NCBI RefSeq assembly: GCF_019633745.1
Contig: NZ_CP037968.1
Span: forward strand, 1,866,789-1,930,788
DNA: 64,000 bases
Source: Methanofollis formosanus
GTDB taxonomy: Archaea; Halobacteriota; Methanomicrobia; Methanomicrobiales; Methanofollaceae
Reading direction: 5' to 3'
The position numbers and the translations under genes are program-made. The notes under the pieces are model-generated. The model was not told the DNA's origin, did no database searches, and worked only from the letters and a program-made list of their open reading frames with translations. How positions within the stretch are numbered: position 1 is the stretch's first letter; every line of letters begins with the position of its first letter. Positions 43,291 through 51,489 of the stretch are shown piece after piece.

Positions 43291-43938
43291 ATGAAGAAAG
43301 ATGCCGTGGCCTACCTTTCTACCCGGAAAAGGGGCGATATGGAGCATCATCGGGCAATTGTCGAAGAATTTTGCAAATATAAGTTTAGCATCAATAGGGT
43401 CTTCACCGACCATCGGGTGAACAGTATGCCACCCAGAAAACGGGAGGGTTATGGTGAAATGCTTGCGTATTGTCAGAAACACGGGATCAAATATGTCCTG
43501 TTTTTAAATCTCTCGTCGCTCTCCCGAAATCTCGACAACGGTCTCGAAGAACTGAAACTCCTCCTCAGCGAAGAAATCGTTCCATACTTCGCCGAAGACG
43601 ATTTTATTGCGAATGTCGACGACCCGGCAGCGCGGGTGGGGGACTTCAAGAACTTCCTTGCCTACATGAACACCTACCGCGAGTTCGCCCGCAAGAACGT
43701 GTCGAACCATGTACGCCCCGCCTCCCAGCCGAAGGGCAGCATCGGCCGCCCGCGGGCCCTGAACGACGGGCAGATCGAGGCCCTGATCACGGTCAGGCGT
43801 TCGGGGATCAGCATCTCCCAGATCTGCCGGATGTTCAATGTGAGCAGGAGCACGGTCTCCAAGATCCTTGCCGACTATCCCGAGTTGAAGGGCGAGTGGA
43901 AAGGGGCGCAGTCGTCCTCCGAGGCAAAGAGCGAATAA
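43291..43938 (+). CDS. Serine-recombinase-like protein with C-terminal HTH
   Basis: A 215-residue protein with a resolvase-type N-terminal domain: AYLSTRKRGDMEHHRAIVEEFCK (Ser in place of the usual catalytic motif RvSt), then REGYGEMLAYCQKHGIKYVLFLNLSSLSRNLDNGLEELKLLL, resembling the D-x-L-x-R signature. The C-terminus is a Hin-like HTH (GRPRALNDGQIEALITVRRSGISISQICRMFNVSRSTVSKIL). The usual catalytic Arg cluster seems weak, so activity is uncertain. AT-rich upstream sequence differs from the host average, which suggests transfer. No other phage or transposon gene adjoins; it may be an orphan invertase or regulator. Confidence 0.82.
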   Translation: MKKDAVAYLSTRKRGDMEHHRAIVEEFCKYKFSINRVFTDHRVNSMPPRKREGYGEMLAYCQKHGIKYVLFLNLSSLSRNLDNGLEELKLLLSEEIVPYFAEDDFIANVDDPAARVGDFKNFLAYMNTYREFARKNVSNHVRPASQPKGSIGRPRALNDGQIEALITVRRSGISISQICRMFNVSRSTVSKILADYPELKGEWKGAQSSSEAKSE

Positions 43939-44165
43939 TCTTTTTTCGGGCCGGGAAATACTCCTGCTCGGGAGTGGGGATGGCGCGGGGAGAGACCCCC
44001 GGACCACACACAACTGATAGGATCAGGGACGGCATCATACTCTTCCGGATCTCTTCTGCTTATCACGATCTTCGACGTGGTCGTCCTGCTTCGATCCCTT
44101 CCCGGCGCGGGATCGAGGGTGTCACCTCAAGAAGGCCGGGATCAAACCGTTCCAAAAAAAAAAGT

Positions 44166-44750
44166 TCAGAGCTGGATCTGCCGGAGAGCCTCAAAGGCCA
44201 TCCTCCGGTAGACCCCCAGGTCCACGCCGGGATACTGTTCCCGCGTGAGCGCGGCGTCCTTGCTCTGGTCGAAGTTCTCGATCCGGTTCAGCGTGCTTTC
44301 GGCGGCGTCCAGAACCCAGCAGTCCCGCATCTCCTTGTCGACGACCGTCACCGACTCGGCCCGCACCGAGACGAACTTCCTGCCGTCCGGTGCCTCGTAG
44401 ACGTTGGGTTTGCCCACGATCGCCACGAATGCCGGCGGCTCGATCCTGGAGACCTGCTGCATCGCCTCCTGCTGGAAGGAGGAGGCGGTGACGAAGAAGA
44501 TCCCGCTCGGGTCGGCGACGCGGATATTGTAGAAGATGTTCTGGTCGCCGCGCTTCTCCTTCTGGGTCATCGACCCGATGATAAAGACCCGGTTGCACCG
44601 CTCGCCGGTGGGCAGGAGCACGTAGGCTGGGCTCTTCTCGTCCTCGCCGTCCTTGAAGTGGTAGGTGGCCTCGCGCAGTTCCGACGCAAAGACCCGGCGG
44701 GCCGGTTCGCGCTCGTACCGTTGCTGGTTGAACCGTCCCTCACTCGGCAT
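44166..44750 (-). CDS. RPA-associated protein (COG3390)
   Basis: A 194-residue OB-fold protein, the archaeal partner of replication protein A. It shows RVFASELREATYHFK, RCNRVFIIGSMTQKEKRGDQNIFYNIRVADPSGIFFVTASSF and FVAIVGKPNVYEAPDGRKFVSVRAESVTVVDKE. It overlaps the RPA gene by 11 bases, so both subunits are made together. It helps RPA bind single-stranded DNA. The start ATG 44750 (MPSEGRFNQQRYERE) is preferred over an upstream frame extension that is antisense to RPA. Confidence 0.9.
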   Translation of the reverse strand: MPSEGRFNQQRYEREPARRVFASELREATYHFKDGEDEKSPAYVLLPTGERCNRVFIIGSMTQKEKRGDQNIFYNIRVADPSGIFFVTASSFQQEAMQQVSRIEPPAFVAIVGKPNVYEAPDGRKFVSVRAESVTVVDKEMRDCWVLDAAESTLNRIENFDQSKDAALTREQYPGVDLGVYRRMAFEALRQIQL

Positions 44751-45975
44751 CTGCCTCACCTCCCAGGCGGTTGAGCAGTTCGGCATGTCGATCGGGATCG
44801 AAGGTGACCGGCGCACACCCCTTGATCAGGACCGTTTCGCCGAGATCGTTGCCGGTGCAGGTGAAATATCGTCCCATCATCGTATCCTTGAGGCGGTATA
44901 AGACGTCGTCCAGGCCCATCGGGCTGCTCTCGACCGTTTCGACCGCTTCCTCAAGCGTAAGCCCGGTCGCCGCCTCGACAACCTCGCGCTGCATCAGGAT
45001 GTTGTGCGCCTTCTCCCCGTCGTCGAGGACGCCCTTGATCCGCAGGTCGTACCTGAAGCCGCTCTGCATCTCGTGCACCGGACAGTAGTTCATCCGTGAG
45101 AGAACGCGGTTGCATCCCTCCACCGGACAGCGCTTGATCACGCCCGAGCCCGGCCCGATGGTGATGATCGCGCCCTGGTAGGTCGCGCCGCCGGTGCCGA
45201 CCTCGATCTCCCCCTCTTCATCGGGGAAACACTTGGCCTCGTTGAGGGTGATGCTGAGACGGCCCTGGAATTCGCTGACCGCGGCGTAAAAGATATTGTA
45301 CACCGTGCCCGTCTCGAGGGCGGTGGCGTCGTCGTCCTTCCAGATGGTGAACTTGATCGTCCCCGACTCGTCGCCGACCAGTCCGGTCTGGAAGATCCGG
45401 TCGTGACGGGCCTCCCACTCCTGGACCATCTTCACCCGCATGCTGGCGACCCCCGGCCGCAGGTCGGCGACCCTGGTCATCTGCGGGATGGCCGCTACGT
45501 TCTCGTCAAGCAGGGTGATCGTCGTCCCGGCGTGGAAGTTCAGCTTCGGCACGCCCCGGTAATCATCCACGACCGCGGACTCGATCCGGTAGGACTGTCC
45601 CTCCTGGAGGAGAGGAGCGTTTGCCCGCGCCCAGGCCGTGAACTGGATCGCCCCGGTGGCGTCAGCGAGGATCCCGGTCTGGCTGATGGTGGGTGAGAAG
45701 GGTTTTGAGAGCCCGACGACTTTCGCCTCGATCGTCGCCCACTCGCCGGGGAGGAGCGACCCGATCTCGCGCTGTTCGGCGTTCTGACGGGGAATGCTCT
45801 CCAGGCCGTGCTCCTTTGCGATGTTCTCGATCACCGTCTTCTCGGCCTCCGCGAGGTTGACCCCGAACTGCTCTACAAGAATCCGGAGTTTCTTCTCAAT
45901 GGCGGCCGCATCGACCTCGACAGACTGCGATTTGAACTTCTGGGAGATTCTTTCTGATGCTTCGGATAGGTCCAT
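44740..45975 (-). CDS. rpa: Replication protein A (single-strand DNA-binding, OB folds and zinc finger)
   Basis: A 411-residue RPA with several OB folds: residues about 60-150 (EWATIEAKVVGLSKPFSPTISQTGILADATGAIQFTAW), 165-260 (RVKMVQEWEARHDRIFQTGLVGDESGTIKFTIW) and a C-terminal OB fold with a zinc finger inserted (CPVEGCNRVLSRMNYCPVH). It covers single-stranded DNA in replication and repair. Start ATG 45975 has GGAG six bases upstream (minus strand); ATG 45987 and 45981 are also in frame. Paired with RPA-associated protein downstream. The 106 bases to the next gene carry the divergent promoters. Confidence 0.94.
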   Translation of the reverse strand: MDLSEASERISQKFKSQSVEVDAAAIEKKLRILVEQFGVNLAEAEKTVIENIAKEHGLESIPRQNAEQREIGSLLPGEWATIEAKVVGLSKPFSPTISQTGILADATGAIQFTAWARANAPLLQEGQSYRIESAVVDDYRGVPKLNFHAGTTITLLDENVAAIPQMTRVADLRPGVASMRVKMVQEWEARHDRIFQTGLVGDESGTIKFTIWKDDDATALETGTVYNIFYAAVSEFQGRLSITLNEAKCFPDEEGEIEVGTGGATYQGAIITIGPGSGVIKRCPVEGCNRVLSRMNYCPVHEMQSGFRYDLRIKGVLDDGEKAHNILMQREVVEAATGLTLEEAVETVESSPMGLDDVLYRLKDTMMGRYFTCTGNDLGETVLIKGCAPVTFDPDRHAELLNRLGGEADAE

Positions 45976-46081
45976 ATACATCTCCACAGGAGCATCGGCG
46001 TCATGGGTATAAAGCTGATCGGGTGGGGTGTGAAAGTGATCCGCCGCCGTGTTTAAGTACTCCTGAGTTCAAATTCTGGAT

Positions 46082-46273
46082 ATGGCGATCACCGCTGACA
46101 GTACGATCCTGGAACTGCTCCAGGAGAAGCCGGAATCTGCAGATGTCCTGATGCGCTTTGGCATGGGCTGCCTTGGCTGTGCCATCGGCAGGGGCGAGAG
46201 CATCCGCCAGGCCGCGGCTGCGCACGGCATTCCGCTCGAAGAACTCGTTGCCGCGCTGGGCATTGAGGAGTAA
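46082..46273 (+). CDS. DUF1858 domain protein
   Basis: A 63-residue protein consisting of one DUF1858 domain: ITADSTILELLQEKPESADVLMRFGMGCLGCAIGRGESIRQAAAAHGI. The pair CLGC may bind a metal or form a redox disulfide; the domain often accompanies hybrid cluster or sulfur enzymes. TTTAAGTAC about 30 bases upstream is a TATA candidate and no ribosome site is seen, so the message is probably leaderless. Converges with cbiZ 6 bases away. Confidence 0.88.
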   Translation: MAITADSTILELLQEKPESADVLMRFGMGCLGCAIGRGESIRQAAAAHGIPLEELVAALGIEE

Positions 46274-46279
46274 AATAAT

Positions 46280-47185
46280 CTATTTTTTCGGGTTCTCCTC
46301 AAGGGACGCCCGATATTTTTTGAGTTCTTTGAGGTTCGCCTCAGGATTGCGCTTGAAGTAGGCCGCGACCTCGGGTTCGTGGAGGAGGGTGCACCGGCTG
46401 CAGCTCCAGATCTGGCCGCCGCTTGAACTCTCGACCCAGTCGCCGAGCGACTCGTCGCGGCACGGGTAGAAAGGACAGTAACAGAAATCACAGACCTGCC
46501 CCTCGAAATGGCAGGGATAATACGGACACCCTTCGGGCTGCCACTCCACCCAGTGGTCGCCGCCGTACCGGCTGAAGATGAAATAGGTGGGACGTTCTCT
46601 GACGACCCGGCCTTCCTGCCGGTCGAGGGCCTCGCGCACCCCGTGGAGCACCGCGGCGTACACCCGGCGCCCGACCTCGGTGAAGGTGCCGGCATAGACG
46701 TGGTCGACCTCCCCCTCGGAGGCCACGACCACGGCGTCGGTCGTCGTCCCGGTGAAGGACCTTCCGGCCTCGCGCAGGGCCATCGCCTTCGCCTCGGTGG
46801 CGGTGATGATCGTCTCGAGGAGCGCCCCGTCGCCGAGTCCTTCCCTGGAGGTGACGATGATGTTGATGGTATGGGGCCGGGCAGGATCGGGGTCTGGGTT
46901 CGGGTTGGTGACCCCGGCGGTCACGAAGACGGTGATGAAGTCATATTGCAGGACACAGAGATGGCGCATCGAGACCGCGGTGAGCAGCCCGAAATAGTCC
47001 GGGCCGTACCCCCTGGAGGCGGCGAGCTCCCAGAGATACTTTGCCGGGTCGGTATGGTCGAAGTCGGTCGTGACCGTATGGTTGAAGATGGTCGTGACCC
47101 TCCCGACCCCGCCGGCGATCCCGGTACTCGCCGCTCTGAAGTCCCCCCTGACAAAGAGCGTGTCAGGAGTGTAGTAATACTTCAT
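46280..47185 (-). CDS. cbiZ: Adenosylcobinamide amidohydrolase CbiZ with Cys-rich C-terminal domain
   Basis: A 301-residue protein. Residues 1-205 are CbiZ (FNHTVTTDFDHTDPAKYLWEL, VTAGVTNPNPDPDPARPHTINIIVTSREGLGDGALLETIITATEAKAMALREAGR), which removes the aminopropanol arm of adenosylcobinamide for B12 salvage. Residues about 215-280 are a Cys-rich module (CPYYPCHFEGQVCDFCYCPFYPCRDES, then WSCSRCTLLHE) with about ten Cys, probably metal-binding; fused CbiZ-Cys domains occur in methanogens. It overlaps the NrdD-tail gene by 4 bases, suggesting joint expression. Cobamides serve the methyltransferase Mtr. Confidence 0.9.
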   Translation of the reverse strand: MKYYYTPDTLFVRGDFRAASTGIAGGVGRVTTIFNHTVTTDFDHTDPAKYLWELAASRGYGPDYFGLLTAVSMRHLCVLQYDFITVFVTAGVTNPNPDPDPARPHTINIIVTSREGLGDGALLETIITATEAKAMALREAGRSFTGTTTDAVVVASEGEVDHVYAGTFTEVGRRVYAAVLHGVREALDRQEGRVVRERPTYFIFSRYGGDHWVEWQPEGCPYYPCHFEGQVCDFCYCPFYPCRDESLGDWVESSSGGQIWSCSRCTLLHEPEVAAYFKRNPEANLKELKKYRASLEENPKK

Positions 47186-47544
47186 GCGACAGTGTACCGT
47201 ACCCTGTCCTTAAGTTCCTGCTGTTTTCCGGCGTTCCACCCGGAGACGTCCTGGAGGTAACCGGTGACCCGGCTGATCTGGGTGACGTCGTGCGACCCGC
47301 ACTCCGGGCAGACGGCGGCGCCGCAGAGGGGGCAGTAGTCGATGCCCGAGACGATCTCGTGGGAACAGTGGGTGTGGTCGAGGGGGCACATGATCTCGAG
47401 TTCGGTCTCGCCGCAGACCGGACAGGGGGTGCTCTCGACGACATGGTTACAGGTGTGGCACTTGTACCGCCGCTCTTCAACCGGGATATCCGTCAGTTTT
47501 CGGTATTTCTTCGCCAGCGCCAGGTGCTCGTCGCTCCACTGCAT
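47182..47544 (-). CDS. Stand-alone C-terminal tail of class III ribonucleotide reductase (NrdD-like)
   Basis: A 120-residue protein that matches only the end of NrdD. It has zinc-ribbon Cys pairs (YKCHTCNHVVESTPCPVCGE, DYCPLCGAAVCPECGSHDV) and then RVTGYLQDVSGWNAGKQQELKDRVRY, the loop in which full NrdD carries its glycyl radical (RVxGY). No catalytic (alpha/beta-barrel) region is nearby in the window, so it may be a radical-module partner, a zinc protein, or a remnant. The start ATG 47544 is good. Tight overlap with cbiZ shows it is expressed. Why a cobamide salvage gene is coupled to it is unknown. Confidence 0.85.
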   Translation of the reverse strand: MQWSDEHLALAKKYRKLTDIPVEERRYKCHTCNHVVESTPCPVCGETELEIMCPLDHTHCSHEIVSGIDYCPLCGAAVCPECGSHDVTQISRVTGYLQDVSGWNAGKQQELKDRVRYTVA

Positions 47545-47674
47545 GCATTATCCTTCCAGTTGAAATTATATAGAGATTCGGACCCGACCAAAAGGGATGT
47601 CTCATCGGGGGACGGGTGGGCCGGTCTGAGAGGAAACCCAAGGTATATCATCCCCATTGGCCTATGGATCACTG

Positions 47675-49231
47675 ATGCTGTACCCTACGGAACGTCTCTT
47701 TCTTCTGACGTTTTTGTTGATGATAGGTCTTGGAGTACCATGTATGGCAGGGAACGGTACCCTCGTGCCGGACCTGCCGATGGTAAACCAGAGTCTCGCC
47801 GCCTTCGATACCCTTTCTGAAGATGAAGTGCTGTATGTCCCTCCCGGCGCGGAGGACTACTCGGCCACCGCTGAATACCTGGTCTTCGGGGCATGTGCCG
47901 GATGTACGGGCCCGGCTGCCTCGGCGAAGACGGTTAAGGTCACCGCCTATCCGGTGATCGTCGACCCTGACCTGGCCGATCCGGTCCACCTGGGACGCGC
48001 CCACGGGGTGAAGGTCGACGTCTTCCCTGCGGGCGACCTCGAGACCTTTCAGGGATCGCTTGGCGGGTATGAGGCCGACGCGACCGCGATTGCCGGGACA
48101 CTCTTCAACGGCGACCTCGGGACGAGGACCGCCTTCGTCGCTGTTTTCTTCAGGGACGGGACCCCCGGGAAATATACCGCGAGGTTCATTCTCAACGCTG
48201 CGGATGCCGCCAGGTTTGGCGACCAGTGGGAGAACGGATCGTACATCAGGCTCAGGGACTGGTCGGAGGCTTCGGTCCCTGCGGAGAAGGCACTTCTCGG
48301 CTACGAGAAACCCGGATTAGCACTGAAACCAACCGGTCCTGCTCAGGCCCAGGCGAAGATTCAGTTTCCGGAGTCCTGCGACGACGGAGCGTTGCGGCAG
48401 CGGATGTCCGAGACCGCCGACGACCTGGCGGCTACGGTGAGCGACCTCTCCCTCACGGCCGGTCGCGGGGACCACGCGAAAGCGGCCACCCTCGCGATGG
48501 GCCTGACCTGCTCGGCCCGGTCGTACGCCACCGACTTCAAAGGCCTGGAGGTCCCGGAGAGTTCGGAGGGAGCGAGGACTGATTTTGTCAGGGGGCTGGA
48601 TGCCTATGTGGAGGCGGGTTCGGCGCTCTGGTATGGGGCCAAGTTCGAGAACTCGACGGTGTATGACGAGGGGGCAACCGCCCTCGCCGAGGCGCGGGAC
48701 ACCCTGAACGGAGTCCTCGGAGCCCTCAACCTCCAGACCCTCGACGATCCGACCCTTGAACTCGGGTCGACCGAACTCTACCCCGATGCCCTCCCGCTCG
48801 GGAAGGCGTATGTCTATGCCGATGCCGGCAAGGTGCATAAACTCTCGGTGAAGCCGGAGTCGTACAAGTACTGGAAGTCGTATTCCGTGAACGGAGAGGA
48901 GGTAACGGCACCGTACGGGAAGACGTTCTTTATGCTCCTGACAGAGGTCAACTATGTCGCCTATTACGGCGGCGGGAGTTCGAAGGTCAAGACGCCGGCA
49001 CCCCAGGCCTTCAGCCTGCTCGCCGACGGCGAGACCTATACGCCGGCGAAGGTCTCGGCCTCCTATCTCAGGAACATCGGGACAGTCTACCAGAGCGTCA
49101 ACCTCGACCGGGACGACCGCCGGGCGGTCGGGTACCTGATCTTCGAGGTGCCCGAGTCCTTCGACCCCGCGAACGCCCATCTCAAGGCGAACTTCGGGGC
49201 GGCAGGGTCGCCGGTCTGGGAGATCAGCTAA
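47675..49231 (+). CDS. Large secreted protein, function unknown
   Basis: A 518-residue protein with an N-terminal signal (LFLLTFLLMIGLGVPCMA, cleaved near GNG). A CAGC pair at about residue 74 is followed by beta-rich segments (KVTAYPVIVDPDLADPVHLGRAHGVKVDVFPAGDLETF), a helical middle (RMSETADDLAATVSDLSL) and a C-terminal beta domain (SLLADGETYTPAKVSASYLRNIGTVYQS, RAVGYLIFEVPESFDPANAHLKANFG) like DUF4352. No C-terminal membrane segment, so it is probably free or S-layer-attached. Family not identified. The start ATG 47675 gives the best signal peptide. Confidence 0.8.
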   Translation: MLYPTERLFLLTFLLMIGLGVPCMAGNGTLVPDLPMVNQSLAAFDTLSEDEVLYVPPGAEDYSATAEYLVFGACAGCTGPAASAKTVKVTAYPVIVDPDLADPVHLGRAHGVKVDVFPAGDLETFQGSLGGYEADATAIAGTLFNGDLGTRTAFVAVFFRDGTPGKYTARFILNAADAARFGDQWENGSYIRLRDWSEASVPAEKALLGYEKPGLALKPTGPAQAQAKIQFPESCDDGALRQRMSETADDLAATVSDLSLTAGRGDHAKAATLAMGLTCSARSYATDFKGLEVPESSEGARTDFVRGLDAYVEAGSALWYGAKFENSTVYDEGATALAEARDTLNGVLGALNLQTLDDPTLELGSTELYPDALPLGKAYVYADAGKVHKLSVKPESYKYWKSYSVNGEEVTAPYGKTFFMLLTEVNYVAYYGGGSSKVKTPAPQAFSLLADGETYTPAKVSASYLRNIGTVYQSVNLDRDDRRAVGYLIFEVPESFDPANAHLKANFGAAGSPVWEIS

Positions 49232-49479
49232 AAACTATTCTCTATTTTTATGCTCTCACAAAATCTTCTGGTTGGTCGGTTAGAAGTTTCAGGGTCGTCG
49301 GGTTCATGGCCGACCGGGTCGGGGTGCTCACGGAGGGGAAGGTGGTGGAGGGCTAGACCTCTGCTGGAAAGAGCGGTTAGAAAAGAACGAGCAGGCCGGG
49401 GCAGGCCCCGACCCGTCGCCTCAGAGGACTCATAGGGTTCGTCAGCGCCGGACGCACCGGCTCGGAACGGTCAATCTCA

Positions 49480-50115
49480 TCATCGGCGATAGGGGGCGTA
49501 GACCCTTGCCGCCGCGGCCGGGTCCGCCGCACCGTAGATAGCGCGGCCGACGATCATGCCGTCGACGAGGGGTGCGACCTCGGCCGGGTCGCCGCCCTGT
49601 GCCCCGACGCCCGGGGAGAGGATCTTTCTCTCGCCGATCAGATCCCTTAACGCTCTGATCCTGGCGGGCCGCGTCGCCGGAGCGATGATCCCGTCCGCGC
49701 CGGTCTCCACCACGAGACGGCAGATCGCCTCGGGCACCCCTTCTGAGAAGAAGGTAAGGGCGCCCGGGTGGCTCATCTCTGCGACGACATAGCACTCGCC
49801 GCCATGGGTATGGGCGCTCTCCACGCATGCGACGACGGAGTCGGGGCCGGGGAAGGCCTGGGCGATGACCGCCGAGAACCCGGCCGCGAAGACCTGGTCG
49901 CAGATGAGGGTGTTGGTGTTGGGGATGTCGGCGACCTTGAAGTCGGCGATGAGCGGGATTCCGAGGTCCGCGAGGTCGCGGGCGATCCCGAGCCCGGCGC
50001 CGAGCACCAGGGGGTAGCCCACCTTGATCGCGTCGACGTCTTCTGCGCAGGCGCGGGCGATTCTGAGGGCGGATGCCCGTTCAGTGACGTCCAGAGAGAG
50101 GACGAGGTCAGTCAT
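49480..50115 (-). CDS. pyrF: Orotidine-5'-phosphate decarboxylase
   Basis: A 211-residue TIM-barrel enzyme that forms UMP from OMP. The catalytic motif ADFKVADIPNTN (D-x-K-x-x-D) is present, with VGYPLVLGAGLG, LSPGVGAQGG and MIVGRAIYGAADP as phosphate and substrate loops. Start is ATG 50115. Short repeat-free intergenic DNA (66 bases) separates it from deoxyhypusine synthase upstream, so an operon is possible. The interval 49232-49479 shows no gene. Confidence 0.95.
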   Translation of the reverse strand: MTDLVLSLDVTERASALRIARACAEDVDAIKVGYPLVLGAGLGIARDLADLGIPLIADFKVADIPNTNTLICDQVFAAGFSAVIAQAFPGPDSVVACVESAHTHGGECYVVAEMSHPGALTFFSEGVPEAICRLVVETGADGIIAPATRPARIRALRDLIGERKILSPGVGAQGGDPAEVAPLVDGMIVGRAIYGAADPAAAARVYAPYRR

Positions 50116-50181
50116 GCTCCTATGCTCCTTTGAGATGGTATTTAAGGTTGCTGAAATGTGACGTCCGGGGAGCGGACGAGT

Positions 50182-51129
50182 TCAGTCATGCTCCAGCCTC
50201 TCCAGGACCGCGGCGGTGATGAGGGGCAGGTTGATGGTCGCGTCGCCGTACACCGTGATCGCCGCGGCGTCCTCGTTGATCTTGCCCCAGGACTGTGCCT
50301 CGGTGAGGGTCGCGCCCGAGAGCCCGCCGAGGTCGGGACGGTCGCCGGTGAGCTGCACGGCGTAATCGAAGCCCGAGGGGGTGATGAGTTTGTTCTGGAA
50401 GATGAAGTTCTTCGGCACCCCGCCGCCCACCAGGAAGGCGCCGGCATGCTCGGCCGCGTAGCAGCGGTCGATGATATCTTTCATGTCGCCGAAGGCGTCG
50501 ACGGTGATATGGTGCATCTGGTTGTAGAACCAGAACTGCAACCCGAGCATCGAGTCCTGGATCGCCGGGCAGAAGACGGGAATGTCGCACTTCGCCGCGG
50601 TCGCCAGGATCCCGTGGTCCAGGTGCTCGCCGATGTGCCGGAGAAGTCCCGAGATCGTGACCGTCGTTTTGTCGGGGATCTCGGAGAGACACTCCTGCAT
50701 GAACTCCTCGAGGTGGATGAAGGCCTCGTCAGGGAGGAAGATGTCGTAGATCCGGTTGATCTCCTCGTGGCGCAGTTCGATGTCGTCGCAGACCGAGGTG
50801 CCGTGGTAGTGGTGGCACCCGATCGCCTCGATGGTGTCGTGGGTGAGGTTGGCGCCGGTCGAGACCAGGATGTCGATGTGACCGCGCTCGATGAGGTCGC
50901 TGACGACCCCGCCCATCCCGGCCGGGACCATCGCCCCGGCAAGCCCGAAGAACTTCGTCGCCGTCTCGTCCCTGAGCATCGCTTCGTAGATGTCGACCGC
51001 CTGGGCAAGCGCTCCGCCGTTGTATGCGCCCGCTCCTTTGATCGCCTGGACAAGAGCGTCGGCCGTCATGCCGGGAACGAGTTTGAGCTGCCTGACCGGG
51101 TCTCCGCATTCTTCTGTATTGGATTCCAT
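50182..51129 (-). CDS. dys: Deoxyhypusine synthase
   Basis: A 315-residue enzyme that modifies aIF5A with the aminobutyl group of spermidine using NAD. Conserved parts: GATVPAGMGG-like loop (AMVPAGMGGVVSDLIERGHIDILVSTGANLTHDTIEAIG), GGGVPKNFIFQNKL and AQSWGKINEDAAAITVYGDATINLPL, in which the SWGK Lys is the catalytic residue. Start ATG 51129 begins MESNTEECGDP. Length is normal for archaea. The region upstream to 51230 has a TATA-like stretch at about 51137-51160 on the minus strand. Confidence 0.95.
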   Translation of the reverse strand: MESNTEECGDPVRQLKLVPGMTADALVQAIKGAGAYNGGALAQAVDIYEAMLRDETATKFFGLAGAMVPAGMGGVVSDLIERGHIDILVSTGANLTHDTIEAIGCHHYHGTSVCDDIELRHEEINRIYDIFLPDEAFIHLEEFMQECLSEIPDKTTVTISGLLRHIGEHLDHGILATAAKCDIPVFCPAIQDSMLGLQFWFYNQMHHITVDAFGDMKDIIDRCYAAEHAGAFLVGGGVPKNFIFQNKLITPSGFDYAVQLTGDRPDLGGLSGATLTEAQSWGKINEDAAAITVYGDATINLPLITAAVLERLEHD

Positions 51130-51229
51130 AGAGCACCAGATTGTCTATGATCTTCGTCCCGTGATCCATTAACAGTTTTGACCAGGACAACCGGTGGAAT
51201 AAAGGGCAGTGTGAGATTTTTCTTCAGGG

Positions 51230-51440
51230 GTGCGGAGGGGGAGGGAAGACGTGATGATCGGATGTGCCGCATTTATTTTATAGAATCGGGCATGAAGCGA
51301 GGGGGCGCCTCAAGCATATGGAATGAAAATTTTTCGTCGCTTGATCGCTCTTTTTCAAGACTGGAGACTCGATGGAGACCTCGTTCAATCGCCGCCCCGC
51401 CTATCCTCGTCGTGGGGGTCCGGGGGACGGCATCACGCGT
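51230..51440. repeat. Family B repeat copy
   Basis: GCATGAAGCGAGGGGGCGCCTC, TTTTTCAAGACTGGAGAC and CCTATCCTCGTCGTGGGGGTCCGGGG align with 9013-9120. The copy lies upstream of deoxyhypusine synthase and directly before the largest family A array. Confidence 0.6.
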
Positions 51441-51489
51441 GTTCTCTCCGAGAATAGATCAACTCTCTCCCTTCCTGGTTCTATCTTGG

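Noticed and set aside
43291-43938. Active insertion sequence
   Set aside because: No terminal inverted repeats or target duplications were found around the gene.
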